DNA of 64,000 nt from G963665495 sp963677785. GTDB taxonomy: Bacteria > Desulfobacterota > Desulfovibrionia > Desulfovibrionales > Desulfovibrionaceae. The stretch lies in contig CAXXDH010000003.1 in the NCBI GenBank assembly GCA_963677785.2, positions 124,001 through 188,000 of the forward strand, in the 5' to 3' direction. The position numbers and the translations under genes are program-made. Under the pieces are notes generated by a model. The model did not search any database. It was not told the DNA's origin and saw only the letters and a list, made by a program, of their open reading frames with translations. Each line of letters opens with the position of its first letter. Position 1 is the first letter of the stretch. Below, one piece after another: positions 62,249-64,000 of the stretch.

Positions 62249-64000
62249 ATGATGCGACACCCGGCCCGTATTGTTGCCCTGCTCGGGCTTTTCTGCCTGC
62301 TGCTTGTGCCGGTTCAAGGCACCGCGGGCACTGCTGCCGCTTTCAAAAGCGCCTGGCACGGATTTTATTCCCTGACCAAGGACGCCAAGCGGTCCAAATA
62401 CCGGGCCTACTGGCAGGAACTCGAACGCGAGTTTCTCTCCATCTACAAAGAAAACCCCGACGGTCCCTTCGCTCCCAAGGCCCTGTATTACGCGGGTCGA
62501 GTCTGCGATGAACTGGGACACCGCTCCTATCTCAAGACGGATTTCATCCGCGCCGTGGACTATTACAACCGGGTTCTCACCCGTTTTCCCAAACACTCCT
62601 GGTCGGATGACTGCCTCTACCGCATCGCTGTTATCCGCTTCAACAAACTCAACGATCCCGAACAGGCTAAACGTGATTGCCAAAGGCTGCTGAAAAAATA
62701 CCCCAAAGGCGACATGTGGCCCAAAGCTCAGGAGCTCCTGCGTGAAATAGACGACTCGGATGCATCGGGAGCGCCAGTCGTTGCCGCCAAGCCGCATCCT
62801 CAACCAGCCGGATCAAAACAAGTCGTTCAGGATGCCCTGGCTGCCCAGATCAAGGAACTCGAAAACCGCAAGGCCGCCGCCCAGAAGCAGGCGGCTCAAA
62901 AGGCCGTGGAACAGGCGGTTGCCCAGGAAAAGGAACAGGGCGTCCCCATGCATGCGGCAGTGGAAACGCCGCCCCAGCGCCCGGACGGAAAGCGGGTCCT
63001 GAACAGCGTCCGCTATCAAAGCAGCGACGTATATACGCGCGTGGTCATTAACCTGGATTATGAAACTCCCTTCCGCTACCAGCTTCTGGGGCCCAACGAC
63101 GCCTATAACCGCCCGCACCGGCTGTACATCGACCTGGACAACACCATTCTCGCTCACAAAATCGACCGCAATATGGACATCGCGGACGGCATTCTGCGGC
63201 GCGTACGTATCGCGCAGAACAAACCCACGGTCAGTCGCGTAGTGCTGGATTTCCAGGACCTGCAGAATTACCAGATTTTCGCTCTGCACAACCCCTACCG
63301 CTTGATTGTCGACGTCTCCGCGCCTTCCAAAAAAATTCCTCCCCAGATTGCGGCCGCAGCAGCGCAGGAGCAGGAGGTGCTGAAAATTACCCGGCCGTCG
63401 AAAAAGACGCCTGCAGAATCCGCCGAGCCCAAAAAACAGCAATTACCCATACTCGTGCCCGCCTCTCCGGAAAACACCAGGCATCCCGTCTCCAAGCCCA
63501 AAAAACGCCTCGGGCAACGCCCCCTGGATACCGACGGAAAGCAAAACAACGGCACCACTTCGCAAGCCGCAGCATCCGCGGAAAAATCTCCCTGGAAAAA
63601 CGCCTGGAAAGACGAAACCGCGGCAAAACAACCAGCCGCGCAGCAGGCTAAAAAGGAAAAACCGGCTGATGCCAGGCCAGTAAACAAAAACTACAAGCTG
63701 CCGCCCGGCAGCAAAAAACAGATGGGCAGCCTGGTCGAACAGCTCGGCTTGACCATCAATACCATCATGATCGACGCCGGGCATGGCGGAAAAGATCCCG
63801 GGGCCTCCGGTGCCAGAGGCATCAAGGAGAAAGACATCAACCTCCGCTTTGCCAAGATTCTTGGAAAAAAACTGGAGCAAAAAGGATTTAAAGTACGCTA
63901 TACGCGCACCTCGGATACCTTTATCGCTCTGGAGGACCGTACGGCCATGGCCAATCTGGCCAAAGTGGATCTTTTCATTTCCATCCACTGCAACGCCTTT
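62249..64000 (+). CDS. N-acetylmuramoyl-L-alanine amidase AmiC-like (3' end outside window)
   Basis: 584 codons to the window edge, no stop. Signal peptide (LLGLFCLLLVPVQGTAG), a TPR-like region (YRAYWQELEREFLSIYKENPDGPFAPKALYYAG ... RAVDYYNRVLTRFPKHSWSD), then a charged linker. An AMIN domain follows (RVLNSVRYQSSDVYTRVVINLDYETPFRY ... YRLIVDVSAPSKK), a long Lys/Ala/Pro linker, and the start of Amidase_3 (TIMIDAGHGGKDPGASGARGIKEKDINLRFA, zinc His in DAGHGG, Glu in KEKDIN, second zinc His in SIHCNAF). It cuts amide links in septal peptidoglycan. ATG 62249 or 62252; one base after glmS, so co-transcribed. Confidence 0.9.
   Translation, partial: MMRHPARIVALLGLFCLLLVPVQGTAGTAAAFKSAWHGFYSLTKDAKRSKYRAYWQELEREFLSIYKENPDGPFAPKALYYAGRVCDELGHRSYLKTDFIRAVDYYNRVLTRFPKHSWSDDCLYRIAVIRFNKLNDPEQAKRDCQRLLKKYPKGDMWPKAQELLREIDDSDASGAPVVAAKPHPQPAGSKQVVQDALAAQIKELENRKAAAQKQAAQKAVEQAVAQEKEQGVPMHAAVETPPQRPDGKRVLNSVRYQSSDVYTRVVINLDYETPFRYQLLGPNDAYNRPHRLYIDLDNTILAHKIDRNMDIADGILRRVRIAQNKPTVSRVVLDFQDLQNYQIFALHNPYRLIVDVSAPSKKIPPQIAAAAAQEQEVLKITRPSKKTPAESAEPKKQQLPILVPASPENTRHPVSKPKKRLGQRPLDTDGKQNNGTTSQAAASAEKSPWKNAWKDETAAKQPAAQQAKKEKPADARPVNKNYKLPPGSKKQMGSLVEQLGLTINTIMIDAGHGGKDPGASGARGIKEKDINLRFAKILGKKLEQKGFKVRYTRTSDTFIALEDRTAMANLAKVDLFISIHCNAF

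Noticed and set aside
1..64000. CRISPR array, tRNA, rRNA or integrase near the CHAT island
   Set aside because: No regular repeat-spacer pattern, tRNA cloverleaf or integrase was found by eye; the Craspase analogy is about logic only.

Overview
The window looks like a chromosomal segment of a Desulfovibrionaceae-type sulfate reducer (Desulfobacterota). This is inferred from a GC-rich core, many Fe-S and O2-defence genes, a DUF1847 protein, a double-cubane-cluster reductase with its activase, ferredoxin-nitroreductase fusions, and PAS histidine kinases with cysteine-rich PAS domains. No rRNA or tRNA gene and no CRISPR array was seen. The window cuts an AraC-type regulator at its start and an N-acetylmuramoyl-L-alanine amidase at its end.

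0-3 kb: an AraC-type regulator fragment, then an exported HD-domain protein gene split by a 1332-bp ISL3-family insertion sequence.

3.1-14 kb: an AT-richer accessory island, all on the minus strand. In transcription order it holds a sigma-70-like factor, a zf-HC2 membrane anti-sigma-like protein, a lipoprotein of unknown function, a TM2-domain protein, a TPR-CHAT protease that is a predicted lipoprotein, and a membrane-anchored or exported caspase-like protease. The TPR-CHAT gene is broken by a second, same-length copy of the ISL3 element. Excising the element plus one 8-bp target duplication restores the reading frame exactly, in both broken genes. The island looks like an envelope protease / sigma / anti-sigma circuit and is the most novel part of the window. 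The idea that the proteases act on the anti-sigma protein is inference.

14-31 kb: a pstSCAB phosphate transporter without phoU, a CsgG/LpoB-like protein with a C-terminal discoidin-like domain, and a redox cluster on the minus strand (NapH-like ferredoxin membrane protein, Crp/Fnr regulator, LigB-type dioxygenase, YceI, ferredoxin-nitroreductase, P1B ATPase). Next come the activase/double-cubane reductase pair with DUF1847, and a two-gene holin/XhlA-like pair.

30-46 kb, mostly plus strand: a second ferredoxin-nitroreductase with a lost cluster cysteine, rhodanese-rubrerythrin fusion, DUF362, mutY, dsbD, rplU-rpmA-(unknown)-obg-proB, a flippase-like protein, thiD, PrsW-like, then pfkB and cutA (minus), nth and a glycosyltransferase.

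46-64 kb: an orphan ParA ATPase with a zinc ribbon plus a ribbon-helix-helix protein, an MJ1255-like glycosyltransferase, aroC, a Cys/Met-metabolism PLP enzyme, xth, a methyltransferase, two PAS histidine kinases flanking an AT-rich frameshifted membrane-protein pseudogene, rdgB, glmS and the amidase.

The GC-rich core carries the palindrome CGTACG very densely, while the island almost lacks it. This works as a visual marker of foreign DNA. All functional calls rest on motifs read by eye; no database search was run.
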